In this document: positions 1 to 8,381 of the stretch, piece by piece | How the letters are laid out: every line of letters begins with the position of its first letter | Position numbering within the stretch: the first letter of the stretch is position 1 | Source of the DNA: an uncultured Neomegalonema sp. | Lineage (GTDB): Bacteria > Pseudomonadota > Alphaproteobacteria > Rhodobacterales > Rhodobacteraceae | Reading direction: 5' to 3' | DNA length: 64,000 nt | NCBI GenBank assembly: GCA_937911325.1 | Contig: CALDSD010000093.1 | Location: forward strand, 97,771-161,770 | Translations under genes and position numbers: made by a program | Notes under the pieces: model-generated | What the model was told of the DNA's origin: nothing | The model's input: the letters and a program-made list of their open reading frames with translations, nothing else | The model's database searches: none

Positions 1-2
1 GC

Positions 3-560
3 GCTGCGGAGCATAAAGAGACCGTCTATCTCTGCGTGGTCGACGGCGACGGCGGCGCGCTGTCCTTGATCTATTCGATTTTCGACAGCTTCGGTTCTGG
101 CTTGGCGTCGGAGAAGTTCGGTCTGCTGTTCCACAATCGAGGCGCCGGGTTCAACCTACACGCCGGACATCGCAATGAGATCGGTCCAGGCAAGCGCCCG
201 ATGCACACCATCATCCCAGCAATGCTGCGCATGAACGGTTCAGCGGTTATGCCGTTCGGGGTCATGGGTGGGCAGTATCAGGCGGCGGGACATGCAAGGC
301 TGATCACCAATCTGCTCGACTTCGAAATGGACCTGCAAACCTCGATCGATGCGCCTCGCATCTTCCCGCAGGATGGTCGATTGCGGGTCGAACACACGCT
401 GTCGCCGGTGGTGCTGGAGGGTCTCAGCGGCCTCGGCCATGACCTGGAATACGTGGAGACGCCGATCGGCGGCGCTCAAGCGATCTGGATCGACGCAGAC
501 CGCGGCGTTCTGATGGGCGCTTCGGATCCACGCAAAGACGGGTGCGCGCTGGGCTACTAG
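3..560 (+). CDS. Gamma-glutamyltransferase family protein, C-terminal part (5' end outside window)
   Basis: The frame is open from the first bases of the window, so the gene begins upstream. The visible part corresponds to the small subunit made by autocleavage of the Ntn-hydrolase gamma-glutamyltransferases, which act on glutathione-type gamma-glutamyl bonds. A Thr codon at 21-23 in the context ETVYLCVVDGDG aligns with the catalytic N-terminal Thr of the family, so the small subunit seems essentially complete. Further family signatures are FGSGL, the NNRGAGF-like HNRGAGF, GKRPMHT and a Gly-Gly motif (GVMGGQYQ). That last motif differs from the usual GSPGG and points to the less-studied branch of the family. 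Whether it is periplasmic cannot be judged because the N-terminus is missing. Confidence 0.85.
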   Translation, partial: AAEHKETVYLCVVDGDGGALSLIYSIFDSFGSGLASEKFGLLFHNRGAGFNLHAGHRNEIGPGKRPMHTIIPAMLRMNGSAVMPFGVMGGQYQAAGHARLITNLLDFEMDLQTSIDAPRIFPQDGRLRVEHTLSPVVLEGLSGLGHDLEYVETPIGGAQAIWIDADRGVLMGASDPRKDGCALGY

Positions 561-619
561 GCCATGCGCGCCCCGGCGATCGTCGGGAAACCGCCTACGT
601 CTCGGCGAGTGGGTCTCGA

Positions 620-949
620 CTAGTGGGTCTGGGACTGGTCGACCTGATAGAGGCCGTTCTTCAGATCACCGAACAGCTCTTCCACTTCTGGGTGGTCGAC
701 CGGCTCGCCGCTTTCGTCGACGAGAAGGTTCTGCTCCGAAACATAGGCCACGTAATAGCTGGTCTCGTTCTCGGCCAGAAGATGATAGAACGGCTGGTCC
801 TTGCGCGGACGCACGTCCTCGGGAATCGAGTTCCACCACTCCTCGGTGTTCGAGAAGACAGGATCAACATCAAAGATAACGCCGCGGAACGGATAGACAC
901 GGTGTTTTACAACCTGGCCGATCGTGTACTTGGCTTTACCGCTGAGCAT
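620..949 (-). CDS. hspQ: Heat shock protein HspQ (hemimethylated-DNA-binding YccV-like)
   Basis: A 109-residue YccV/HspQ domain protein. Recognisable features are the IGQVVKHRVYPFRGV start, the FDVDP motif, TEEWW, and the PFYHLLAENE and VAYVSEQNLL strands. HspQ modulates Lon-dependent proteolysis and binds hemimethylated oriC DNA in enterobacteria; the alphaproteobacterial role is less defined. I chose the ATG at 949 because AAAGGG lies 6 nt upstream and homologues have a short N-terminus; an ATG at 970 in the same frame would add seven residues. It converges on the gamma-glutamyltransferase gene and is not obviously part of an operon. Confidence 0.85.
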   Translation of the reverse strand: MLSGKAKYTIGQVVKHRVYPFRGVIFDVDPVFSNTEEWWNSIPEDVRPRKDQPFYHLLAENETSYYVAYVSEQNLLVDESGEPVDHPEVEELFGDLKNGLYQVDQSQTH

Positions 950-1175
950 TCCGCGCCCTTTGCCTCTCATGCAAGGTCGGCGTTCGCCGACCCGCCTCTC
1001 TTCAATCCTGCTGCTTAGCCCCGGCTTATCCGCCTGTCTAGCGACGGAGCACGAAGTTAAACGTAAATCTGTTCAAACCAGATCACGGCGCGTTGCCAGA
1101 ATGCGACGACGGACGTTGCCTCGGACGCTTCACCGCCGATATTGTCCTCGCGGGGCACATGAAACGGACGGCGCG

Positions 1176-1754
1176 ATGAGAGGTGTTCTTCGCATTGTAG
1201 GCGTGGTTGTTCTTTGCGGCGTGCTCGGCTCGTGCGCCACCGGGCGCCCGCCGACGGACATCAACAGCGTGTGCGAGATTTTTGATGATCGCCCCAGTTG
1301 GCGGCGGGCCGCAGTCGCCAGCGAAGCGCGTTGGGGCGCGCCGGTGCCGGTGACCATGGCCATCATCTGGCACGAGTCCAAGTTTGTGTCCGACGCCCGC
1401 CCGCCGCGCACATTCTTTCTCGGGATCCCGACAGGCCGTCGGTCCTCGGCGTTCGGCTACTCGCAAGCACTGGACGGGACCTGGGACGACTACCGACGCG
1501 CGACCCGTCGTTTCGGCGCAGACCGAGATGATTTCGACGACGCGATCGACTTTGTCGGCTGGTACATGAGGCGTACGCAACGGATCAACGGCGTCTCGAT
1601 GACCGATGCGCGTTCACAGTATCTCGCCTACCACGAGGGGCATGGCGGGTATCGAAGAGGCTCGTGGCGGTCGAAAGGCTGGCTCCAGAACGTTGCAAGC
1701 GGCGTATCCCGACAAGCCCAGCGCTACGCGGCGCAGTGGCGAAGATGTCGCTGA
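1176..1754 (+). CDS. SLT-type lytic transglycosylase-like lipoprotein
   Basis: A 192-residue protein starting with a short hydrophobic segment and the lipobox LGSC (acylated Cys at about residue 19), so a lipoprotein is predicted. The mature part resembles the lysozyme-like SLT fold: AIIWHESKF carries the Glu at the place of the catalytic acid, followed by SAFGYSQALDGTW, which is typical of lytic transglycosylases acting on peptidoglycan. A C-terminal Tyr/Gly-rich stretch (YLAYHEGHGGY) matches the end of such domains. The frame stays open upstream to 924, but the ATG at 1176 is the one giving the signal peptide. Stand-alone gene between hspQ and the LysR gene. Confidence 0.75.
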   Translation: MRGVLRIVGVVVLCGVLGSCATGRPPTDINSVCEIFDDRPSWRRAAVASEARWGAPVPVTMAIIWHESKFVSDARPPRTFFLGIPTGRRSSAFGYSQALDGTWDDYRRATRRFGADRDDFDDAIDFVGWYMRRTQRINGVSMTDARSQYLAYHEGHGGYRRGSWRSKGWLQNVASGVSRQAQRYAAQWRRCR

Positions 1755-1857
1755 TTTTTAATCCGGAATTTCGAACGTCTCTTTTCCAAGAGGGCGAGCT
1801 GTGCTCTTAAATAGCTAAGTGATTTGCTTTTTTGGGTAATCGGCACACTTCCAGGGC

Positions 1858-2784
1858 ATGGACCGTTTTACTGAGATGGAAATGTTTGTGCGGGTCGTGG
1901 AGGCCGGTGGATTCACCGAAGCAGCCAGACGCGCGGGCGTGTCGAAATCGGCCGTTTCAAAGCAGATCTCAGCCCTCGAACAACGACTTGGCGCGCGCTT
2001 GCTCAATCGGACCACTCGTCGCGTCAATCCAACCGAGATTGGTCTCGCATATTACGATCGCGCCTCCCGTGTGCTTGCCGAGGCGGCGGAAGCGGACGCG
2101 GTTGCCGCGACTTTACAGGGCGCGCCGCGCGGCGATCTGAGGATCTCTGCGCCTCATAGCTTTGGTCTGCACCGCATCTCCAGCGTCGTTGCCGACTTCG
2201 CGGTCGCGCACTCGGAAGTCAAAGTCCACATGTCATTGGATGATCAGTTCGTAGAGTTGATCTCCGAAGGTTTTGACCTGGCGATCCGGATTGGCACGCT
2301 TGAGGACAGCTCGCTCAAGGCGCGCAAGATCGGCGAAACGCATTTGGCGTTGATCGCGTCTCCGAAGTACTTGGAAGAGCGCGGCGAACCGCTGTCGATC
2401 GACGATCTCGTTCAGCACGACCTGCTGCACTACAGTTACCTGGCCTCTGGTCGTACGTGGCGTCTGTTTGCGCCCTCAGGCCAGGAACGGCAGGTGCGCG
2501 CCGGCGGACCGTTGACGGTGAACAACGGCGACGCGTTGTTGCAGGGCGTGGAAGCGGGTCTCGGCATCGCGCTTTTGCCGGACTTCATCTACCAGGACCG
2601 TCTGCGCGCCGGCGCCGTGAACGTGGTGTTGCCAGGCGCCACCGGCCAACCTCTTGGCATCTGGGCCGTCACTCCGCCAGGACGATATACGCAACCAAAA
2701 GTCCGCGTTTTTGTCGACTTCCTCGCCGAGCGCTTGAAGGCCGACGGATCACGGGAAAAGGTCCAAACCCTGGCGGCGGAATAG
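1858..2784 (+). CDS. LysR family transcriptional regulator
   Basis: 308 residues with the standard LTTR layout. An N-terminal winged helix-turn-helix (about residues 1-60; FTEAARRAGVSKSAVSKQI, then LGARLLNRTTRRV) precedes a periplasmic-binding-protein-like effector domain from about 88. The AARRAGVSKSAVSKQI helix and RTTRRVNPTEIG wing place it in the large CrgA/DmlR-like branch, whose members often regulate small-molecule catabolism or stress enzymes. LTTRs are usually transcribed divergently from a target, but here the neighbour upstream is co-directional and unrelated, so the target is unknown. It converges on ftsY, with 30 bp between the two stops. Confidence 0.9.
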   Translation: MDRFTEMEMFVRVVEAGGFTEAARRAGVSKSAVSKQISALEQRLGARLLNRTTRRVNPTEIGLAYYDRASRVLAEAAEADAVAATLQGAPRGDLRISAPHSFGLHRISSVVADFAVAHSEVKVHMSLDDQFVELISEGFDLAIRIGTLEDSSLKARKIGETHLALIASPKYLEERGEPLSIDDLVQHDLLHYSYLASGRTWRLFAPSGQERQVRAGGPLTVNNGDALLQGVEAGLGIALLPDFIYQDRLRAGAVNVVLPGATGQPLGIWAVTPPGRYTQPKVRVFVDFLAERLKADGSREKVQTLAAE

Positions 2785-2814
2785 CCGTTCCTCAAAACCT
2801 CGGAACGTCGGCGA

Positions 2815-3885
2815 CTAATCCGTCGAGCCTGTAAGCGCTTTGGCGAACTCGGCTGGGTCGAAAGGTTGCAGGTCCTCGATGCCCTCGCCAACTCCGATCG
2901 CGTGAATCGGCAGCCCGACCTTGTCGGCCAAGGCGACCAGGACACCGCCGCGCGCGGTGCCGTCGAGCTTGGTCATGACAAGTCCAGTCACGTCGGCGAT
3001 CTTTCGGAACACCTCGACTTGCGAGATCGCGTTCTGCCCCGTCGTCGCATCCAGAACCAACAGCGTGTTGTGCGGCGCAGTCTCGTCGCGTTTGCGAATG
3101 ACGCGAACGATCTTCGCCAGTTCCTCCATAAGATCCTGGCGGTTCTGAAGGCGGCCTGCAGTGTCGATCAACAGCACGTCAGCGCCATCTTCCTGGGCCT
3201 TGGCCAGCGCGTCGAACGCCAGTGAAGCGGGGTCTGAGCCCTGGGGAAGCTTGAACACAGGCACGCCAGCGCGTTCCCCCCAGACAGAGAGCTGTTCGAC
3301 AGCCGCCGCACGAAACGTGTCGCCTGCCGCGATCATGACCGACTTGCCGGCGCCTTTGAGCTGGCTCGCTATCTTGCCGATCGTCGTCGTCTTGCCGGAC
3401 CCGTTCACGCCTACGACCAGAACCACCTGGGGCTTCTTCGCATACAGCGGAAGGGGCTTGGCCACCGGCTCCAGAACGCGGGCGACTTCGTCCGCGAGCA
3501 CGCGCTTGATTTCTGATCCGCCAACGCGGCGCCCGAACCGGCCTTCAGCGATGTTCGCAGCAATCCGCGTCGCCGTATCGACGCCGAGATCCGTCGAAAT
3601 CAAAAGCTCTTCCAACTCCTCGAGCATCTCGTCGTCGAGGACACGCTGTTTTTCGACAGCGGGGCTCCGCCCTGTGACTGCGCCCAGCATGCGCGATGCA
3701 AGACCTGGCTGCGGCTCCGCGCTCTCTGCAGACCGCGCAGTTTCAGTCGAAGCGGCCGTTCCCGGGGTTTCGGCAATCGCGTCAACCGGGCCTTCGTCCC
3801 CGCTTTCCATCAAGGCGTCGACGCCTTCATCGATCTTGGACGAGGATTTCAGCAGGCGTTCCTTGAGGCGGCTGAAGAAAGACAT
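2815..3885 (-). CDS. ftsY: Signal recognition particle receptor FtsY
   Basis: SRP receptor GTPase of 356 residues that docks SRP-ribosome complexes at the SecYEG translocon. An acidic A domain (about 20-75) precedes the N domain. The G domain has the P-loop GVNGSGKTT (residues 159-167), DTAGRLQN, and TKLDGTARGG near the C-terminus. The start is the ATG giving MSFFSRLKERL, the usual FtsY N-terminus; the frame extends 26 codons further without family resemblance. It is the last gene of the dapF-mtaB-ftsY run, 96 bp after mtaB. In many alphaproteobacteria yciB follows ftsY directly; here yciB lies about 8 kb away. Confidence 0.95.
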   Translation of the reverse strand: MSFFSRLKERLLKSSSKIDEGVDALMESGDEGPVDAIAETPGTAASTETARSAESAEPQPGLASRMLGAVTGRSPAVEKQRVLDDEMLEELEELLISTDLGVDTATRIAANIAEGRFGRRVGGSEIKRVLADEVARVLEPVAKPLPLYAKKPQVVLVVGVNGSGKTTTIGKIASQLKGAGKSVMIAAGDTFRAAAVEQLSVWGERAGVPVFKLPQGSDPASLAFDALAKAQEDGADVLLIDTAGRLQNRQDLMEELAKIVRVIRKRDETAPHNTLLVLDATTGQNAISQVEVFRKIADVTGLVMTKLDGTARGGVLVALADKVGLPIHAIGVGEGIEDLQPFDPAEFAKALTGSTD

Positions 3886-3981
3886 TGCAAGCTCGCTACA
3901 AACTGGGTCGCACGGACCTATGGCGCCCCTGGCTGGCGGGGACAACTTCTTCAAAGCCGACACCCAGTGTCAGCGACGCTA

Positions 3982-5253
3982 TTACGCCGCGAGACGTTTG
4001 CCGTCGACGCCGCACATCGTGGTGGACAGGATCGCTCCAACCGGCTTGGGCGTCTCGAAAGACACCTCGGCGAAGGTCTCCGTGCGGCCAAGCCGTTCCC
4101 GCTCCATCAGCACCTTGTGCTCGCGACCGACCTGGCTCGCCAGGTAAGCCTCAAGGCGCGTCTGCCCTAGCGTCCGCAGTCGCTTCGCGCGCTCCTTCAC
4201 TTCTTCCCGCGCGACCTGCGGCATCCGTGCGGCGGGCGTGCCTTTCCGGGGCGAGTAAGGAAAGACGTGCAGGTAGGTCAGGCCGCACTCCTCGACGAGC
4301 CGCAACGAGTTCTCAAACATTGCTTCGGTTTCGGTCGGGAAGCCGGCGATAAGATCGGCGCCGTAGACGATGTCCGGCCTTGCTGAACGCATCTCGGCGC
4401 AAAAGCGGATCGAGTCCTCTCGCAGATGGCGGCGCTTCATGCGCTTGAGCGTCAGGTCGTCGCCCGCCTGCAGACTCAAATGGAGATGCGGCATCAACCG
4501 GGGCTCGGAGGCGATCGCCTCAACCAGGGAGGGATCCGCCTCGATGCTGTCGATCGAGGAGATCCGCAAACGCGGCAAGTCGGGCGCAAGCTTGAGGATC
4601 CGCGCCACCAGATCGCCGAGCTTGGGCGCCGCGGGCAAATCAGCGCCCCAGGACGTGATGTCGACCCCGGTGAGCACAACCTCATTGAAGCCTTTGTCGA
4701 CCAGTCGCTGGATCTGCTCGACAACGACGCCGGCGGGAACAGATCGCGAGTTTCCGCGGCCGTACGGAATGATGCAGAACGTGCAGCGGTGATCGCAGCC
4801 GTTTTGAACCTGGACATATGCGCGCGCGCGCGTCCCAAACCCGTCGATCAGGTGACCCGCGGTCTCTTGCGCGGACATGATGTCGTCGACACGGATCTTT
4901 TCGGATCGCTCCGGATCGAACGGGGCGGTCTTCGCGAGTTCTCGCCATGTACCGGCGCGCATCTTTTCGAGATTGCCGAGAACCAGATCCACCTCCTCCA
5001 TCGATGAGAAGGTTTCCGGTTCGGTCTGGGCCGCGCATCCCGTGACGATCACGCGCTTGCCCGGGTTCTCCCGGCGTAGCTTCCGGATCGATTGCCTGGC
5101 TTGCCGGACCGCCTCAGCGGTCACCGCGCACGTATTGACCACCACAGCATCGTCGAGCCCAGCCTCCGCCGCGAGCTCGCGCATCGCCTCGGTTTCGTAG
5201 GCGTTGAGGCGACATCCGAACGTCTCGAAAGTCAGGTCAGGAGCTTGCGGCAT
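3982..5253 (-). CDS. mtaB: tRNA t6A37 methylthiotransferase MtaB
   Basis: Radical-SAM methylthiotransferase (423 residues) that converts t6A to ms2t6A at position 37 of ANN-decoding tRNAs. The N-terminal UPF0004 domain holds the three auxiliary-cluster cysteines in TFGCRLN (C14), VNTCAVT and VTGCAAQ. The radical-SAM CxxxCxxC is seen as CDHRCTFC followed by IIPYGRG. A TRAM-like C-terminus follows (EHKVLMERERLGRTETF). The start ATG at 5253 overlaps the end of dapF by 17 nt, implying translational coupling; the frame stays open upstream, but that would run deep into dapF. The TFGCRLNAYE motif separates it from MiaB and RimO. Confidence 0.93.
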   Translation of the reverse strand: MPQAPDLTFETFGCRLNAYETEAMRELAAEAGLDDAVVVNTCAVTAEAVRQARQSIRKLRRENPGKRVIVTGCAAQTEPETFSSMEEVDLVLGNLEKMRAGTWRELAKTAPFDPERSEKIRVDDIMSAQETAGHLIDGFGTRARAYVQVQNGCDHRCTFCIIPYGRGNSRSVPAGVVVEQIQRLVDKGFNEVVLTGVDITSWGADLPAAPKLGDLVARILKLAPDLPRLRISSIDSIEADPSLVEAIASEPRLMPHLHLSLQAGDDLTLKRMKRRHLREDSIRFCAEMRSARPDIVYGADLIAGFPTETEAMFENSLRLVEECGLTYLHVFPYSPRKGTPAARMPQVAREEVKERAKRLRTLGQTRLEAYLASQVGREHKVLMERERLGRTETFAEVSFETPKPVGAILSTTMCGVDGKRLAA

Positions 5254-6151
5254 CCGCCGTCTCCTTGTCGCGCGAGACGGTCTCCAGGAACTCTGGCGAC
5301 AACGCGCCAGCGAAGACCATCTGCGTCGGACCGGCCATGTACACGCAGTCGTCCGCTTCGGACCACTCGATCGCCAGAGGCCCGCCGTCCAGATGAACGA
5401 CGGCGCGGCGCTCGACAAGGTTGCGACGCGCGCCAGCGACGACAGTGGCGCAAGCGCCCGAGCCGCAGGCGAGCGTCACGCCCGCCCCGCGCTCCCAGAC
5501 ACGCAGGCGGATCTGGTTGGGGTCGATCACATGAGCGAACTCGACATTGGTTCGCTCTGGGAACATCGGATGATTTTCGATGAACGGTCCCAGTTTTTCG
5601 ACCTCCGCCTTGTCAGCGTCGTCGACGAAAAACACAGCATGCGGATTTCCCATGTTCACGGCGCCAGGACCCCAGAGAACCGGGTCGTCGATGGGGCCCA
5701 GCTTCACGTCGATCCGCTCGGTGTGGCTGGCTTCCTTCAACGGGATGTCGCGCCAATCGAGCTTAGGGCGTCCCATGTTGGCGCGGATCATACCGCTTTC
5801 CAACCTTTCCGTGGGAAGCAATCCGTTCTCGGAACGCAGCGTCAGACGGTCGACCTGCTGCTCCTTCATCAGCAAATCCGCAACGCAGCGGGTCGCGTTT
5901 CCGCAAGCCGCGGCCATGGATCCGTCGGGGTTCCAAAAGTCTATATCGGCCGCCACGTCCCGATCGGAGCTGTCGCGCACAACCGTCAGCTGATCGAAGC
6001 CGACGCCCCGATTACGATCACCGATAACGCGCGCAAGCGCAGGCGTCACCGGATCCACGGACTGGCCGCGAATATCGATGATGACAAAGTCGTTGCCGAG
6101 CCCGTGCATCTTGTAGAACGGGATCGGCTGTAAGGCGTGATCGTCTCGCAT
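5237..6151 (-). CDS. dapF: Diaminopimelate epimerase
   Basis: Interconverts LL- and meso-diaminopimelate in the lysine and peptidoglycan pathway (cytosolic, cofactor-independent). The two catalytic cysteines are both present, in ACGNATRC (C83) and ACGSGACAT (C229). Other family motifs are MHGLGNDFV at the N-terminus, NPDGS, and GNPHAV. Length 304 residues, a little above the usual 270-290. First gene of the minus-strand dapF-mtaB-ftsY group. The 132 bp between it and the divergent tRNA-Lys must hold the promoters of both. Confidence 0.96.
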   Translation of the reverse strand: MRDDHALQPIPFYKMHGLGNDFVIIDIRGQSVDPVTPALARVIGDRNRGVGFDQLTVVRDSSDRDVAADIDFWNPDGSMAAACGNATRCVADLLMKEQQVDRLTLRSENGLLPTERLESGMIRANMGRPKLDWRDIPLKEASHTERIDVKLGPIDDPVLWGPGAVNMGNPHAVFFVDDADKAEVEKLGPFIENHPMFPERTNVEFAHVIDPNQIRLRVWERGAGVTLACGSGACATVVAGARRNLVERRAVVHLDGGPLAIEWSEADDCVYMAGPTQMVFAGALSPEFLETVSRDKETADAASS

Positions 6152-6283
6152 TACGCGGATATATAGCGAACACGTCTCCGGCGCCAGCCGGACGGCGATC
6201 TGCGGCGCAACGCTTGAATAAGGCGTCGCCGCGATGGTTGACCCTTGGCTGGCCAGAGGTATATAGCAGCGTCTCCGGAATGT

Positions 6284-6359
6284 GGGCCGTTAGCTCAGTT
6301 GGTAGAGCAACTGACTTTTAATCAGTGGGTCGCAGGTTCGAATCCTGCACGGCTCACCA
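6284..6359 (+). tRNA. tRNA-Lys (anticodon TTT)
   Basis: A 76-nt cloverleaf with encoded CCA. The acceptor GGGCCGT pairs with ACGGCTC. The anticodon stem ACTGA/TCAGT encloses the loop CTTTTAA with anticodon TTT. The T arm GCAGG-TTCGAAT-CCTGC is perfect. Confidence 0.97.
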
Positions 6360-6448
6360 CTTTCCTAACGCAGCGATCAGTCGCAGTGGCGATGGAATCG
6401 TCGGGACGGAAGCGCTGATCGGACGCGCTGCTCGACCGCCGCCAACAA

Positions 6449-7117
6449 TCATTCGGTGAAATCGTAGTCGAACTTGAAGGCCGATGTCGGCAAGGGGATG
6501 AGACGCCCGAGCAGGTCGCCTCGCTTGATCGCAACGGGTCGATGGACGTCTATGGCGATCGAAAAGCCCGGTCCTGCGTTCATCCGTCGAAGCGAGCTTG
6601 GCGGCAGGTAGCCGTACATCATTGAAAAGGCGCTCTGGTCCTCCAAAGGACATGACAACACGCCCATCGCCTCAGGCGCATCCAGGTCAAAGCCCAACCG
6701 CCATTCCAGGGTCGACCCGCCATTCGGAACGAACATCGTCTCGAAGTGGTCCCCAACCCGGAATTCGAACTGTCTGTATGCCGTGTGGTCGCGGAACCCC
6801 AGATATGTTGAGTCGCGCCGCCACGTCTCCACGAGGCCCAGTTTCTGCTTGATCGCATCGAGATCCTCGTCCTCGCAGGCGAACTCGATCGCGTCGATCG
6901 GATGCAGCTTGATGTCGACGGGACTGCGGACATACAGGCCGAGCTGCCGGCCCAGATTGCGTGGAAGACAAGCCGCCTCTTGTCGGCGCGCATGGTCCCA
7001 GCGAAAGAAGTTGGAGGCGGGACGATCCGGCGCGCGCTGTATCTGAGCCTCTTCGCGCGCCGGCAGAACCGCCCAGCTGTAACGCCGGCGAATAGAGATT
7101 TTCACAGGTGATCTCAC
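6449..7117 (-). CDS. Hypothetical protein (possibly DUF6065-like)
   Basis: 222 residues, GTG start, no signal peptide or membrane segment. I do not recognise a firm family. The central pattern (CLPRNLGRQLGLYVRSPVDI, then an NGGSTLEWRLGFDL stretch, then RMNAGPGFSI and a closing KRGDLLGRLIPL) resembles the layout of DUF6065-type proteins, where a SPVDF-like segment and a terminal GxPFxxIxP strand are typical. That is recall of pattern, not a search result. An internal GTG at 7105 is an alternative start. Located between tRNA-Lys and the beta-propeller gene on the same strand (57 bp gap to the latter's stop), so it may be cotranscribed with it. Confidence 0.55.
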   Translation of the reverse strand: MRSPVKISIRRRYSWAVLPAREEAQIQRAPDRPASNFFRWDHARRQEAACLPRNLGRQLGLYVRSPVDIKLHPIDAIEFACEDEDLDAIKQKLGLVETWRRDSTYLGFRDHTAYRQFEFRVGDHFETMFVPNGGSTLEWRLGFDLDAPEAMGVLSCPLEDQSAFSMMYGYLPPSSLRRMNAGPGFSIAIDVHRPVAIKRGDLLGRLIPLPTSAFKFDYDFTE

Positions 7118-7174
7118 TCGAAGCAGCGCGTCGGAGCGGCGGATTCGGATCCGCCCGCCCCGACGCTGAAACGA

Positions 7175-8158
7175 CTAGTACTCGTAAATCGAAACGCTGC
7201 ACGGACCGGCGCCGACCGGAACATCCCGGATCTTGGGCGTCGCAGCCTTCGCCGCAAGCGGCGACGGGCCTACGCTCAAAACGGTCGCGGAATTGGCGAC
7301 GCGGTTGGGTTTCGTGCCGGTGCGAGCAAACGCAGACAAGATAATCGTGTCCGACAAGGCGTCGTAGAGCAGACCGCGGGGGCCGGGACCGGTGTCAAAC
7401 CGGCGCGCGACCGCCGACTTCTTGAGATCGATCGCCACGACTTCGCTCGTGTCCTCGATCGAGACGTAGGCGATGAGGCTGTCCGGAGAGTAAGCGGTGC
7501 CGCGCGCGCCCTTGCTGCCGACGTCGACTTCTTTCTTGGCGACGCCTTTCACCGCGTCAATGATCGTGACGTAGGAGGTCTGGTTGTTCGCAGCGACGAC
7601 GATACGGCCGTTCGGCGACACGGCGGCGCTGTAGGGCATCGTGTCGGGTCCGGTCTGAATACGTTTCACTTCCCGGACCGCTTCGAAGTCCGGCGAGTCG
7701 CTCAGCAGTTCTGAGATGTCGACCATCGAAACGTAGTCGCTGCCCGAAATCGGAACGAATGCGTGCTTGCCGTCAGGCGTGATGTCAGGGTGCCGAGGCT
7801 CTCGCCCGACAGACAAGGTCGTGACCTCCTCCCGCGAGCGCAGATCGATGACCGAAACTGTGTTGTCGCCAGCGTTCGACACGACCGCAAACCGATCGCC
7901 GGGGACGATCGCGAGCCCGATCGGCGCGATCCCAACCGTGATCCGTCCAACCTCGCGAAGTGATTTGGCGTCAATCTCCGAAACCGTGTTTCCGGCATGG
8001 TTGGTGACAAAGCCGCGCCCTTCCTTGGTGAAGCGGACCGCGCCGCGAGGACCATTGCCGACCGGAATCTTCCCAATCGGCTCCATTTTCACCTCCTCCG
8101 CATCTAAAACGGTAATCGTCCCGGAGTCGGTATCTGTTGAAAAGAGCAACTTAGGCAT
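7175..8158 (-). CDS. YVTN-type beta-propeller protein
   Basis: 327 residues made of repeated blades with the YVTN/YncE signature: TDSGTITVLDAEE, VTNHAGNTVSEIDAKS, VSNAGDNTVSVIDLRS, VAANNQTSYVTIIDA and VSIEDTSEVVAIDL. These are beta-propeller repeats that often serve as interaction or ligand-binding scaffolds. No signal peptide is visible, unlike E. coli YncE, so a cytosolic location is suggested. The ATG at 8158 is preceded by an AAGGGA ribosome binding site at about 5-6 nt. The 223 bp upstream are shared with the divergent cfa-like gene. Function unknown. Confidence 0.8.
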   Translation of the reverse strand: MPKLLFSTDTDSGTITVLDAEEVKMEPIGKIPVGNGPRGAVRFTKEGRGFVTNHAGNTVSEIDAKSLREVGRITVGIAPIGLAIVPGDRFAVVSNAGDNTVSVIDLRSREEVTTLSVGREPRHPDITPDGKHAFVPISGSDYVSMVDISELLSDSPDFEAVREVKRIQTGPDTMPYSAAVSPNGRIVVAANNQTSYVTIIDAVKGVAKKEVDVGSKGARGTAYSPDSLIAYVSIEDTSEVVAIDLKKSAVARRFDTGPGPRGLLYDALSDTIILSAFARTGTKPNRVANSATVLSVGPSPLAAKAATPKIRDVPVGAGPCSVSIYEY

Positions 8159-8381
8159 TTCAATCCCTTTTTTCTCGTATTTTCAGTCGGGTAGAGGGAC
8201 TAATCATAGAGCTTCGGTGGCCAGGTTAAAGCGTATTTTGGGATTTTTCTCGTTTTCTGTGGCGCGCGCGGCCGTCCGGAAGAGCTCGCGGCGATGATAT
8301 CCAAAGTCGTTAATCGTGATTGGCGTTCCGCCGGCGCCAAGGTACCGTCGGCCAGATTCTGGTTCAGTTTTGGAGACGGCG

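Noticed and set aside
2786..2807. Possible terminator between the LysR gene and ftsY (CGTTCC / GGAACG)
   Set aside because: Only a 6-bp stem with a 10-nt loop and no T-tract on either strand.
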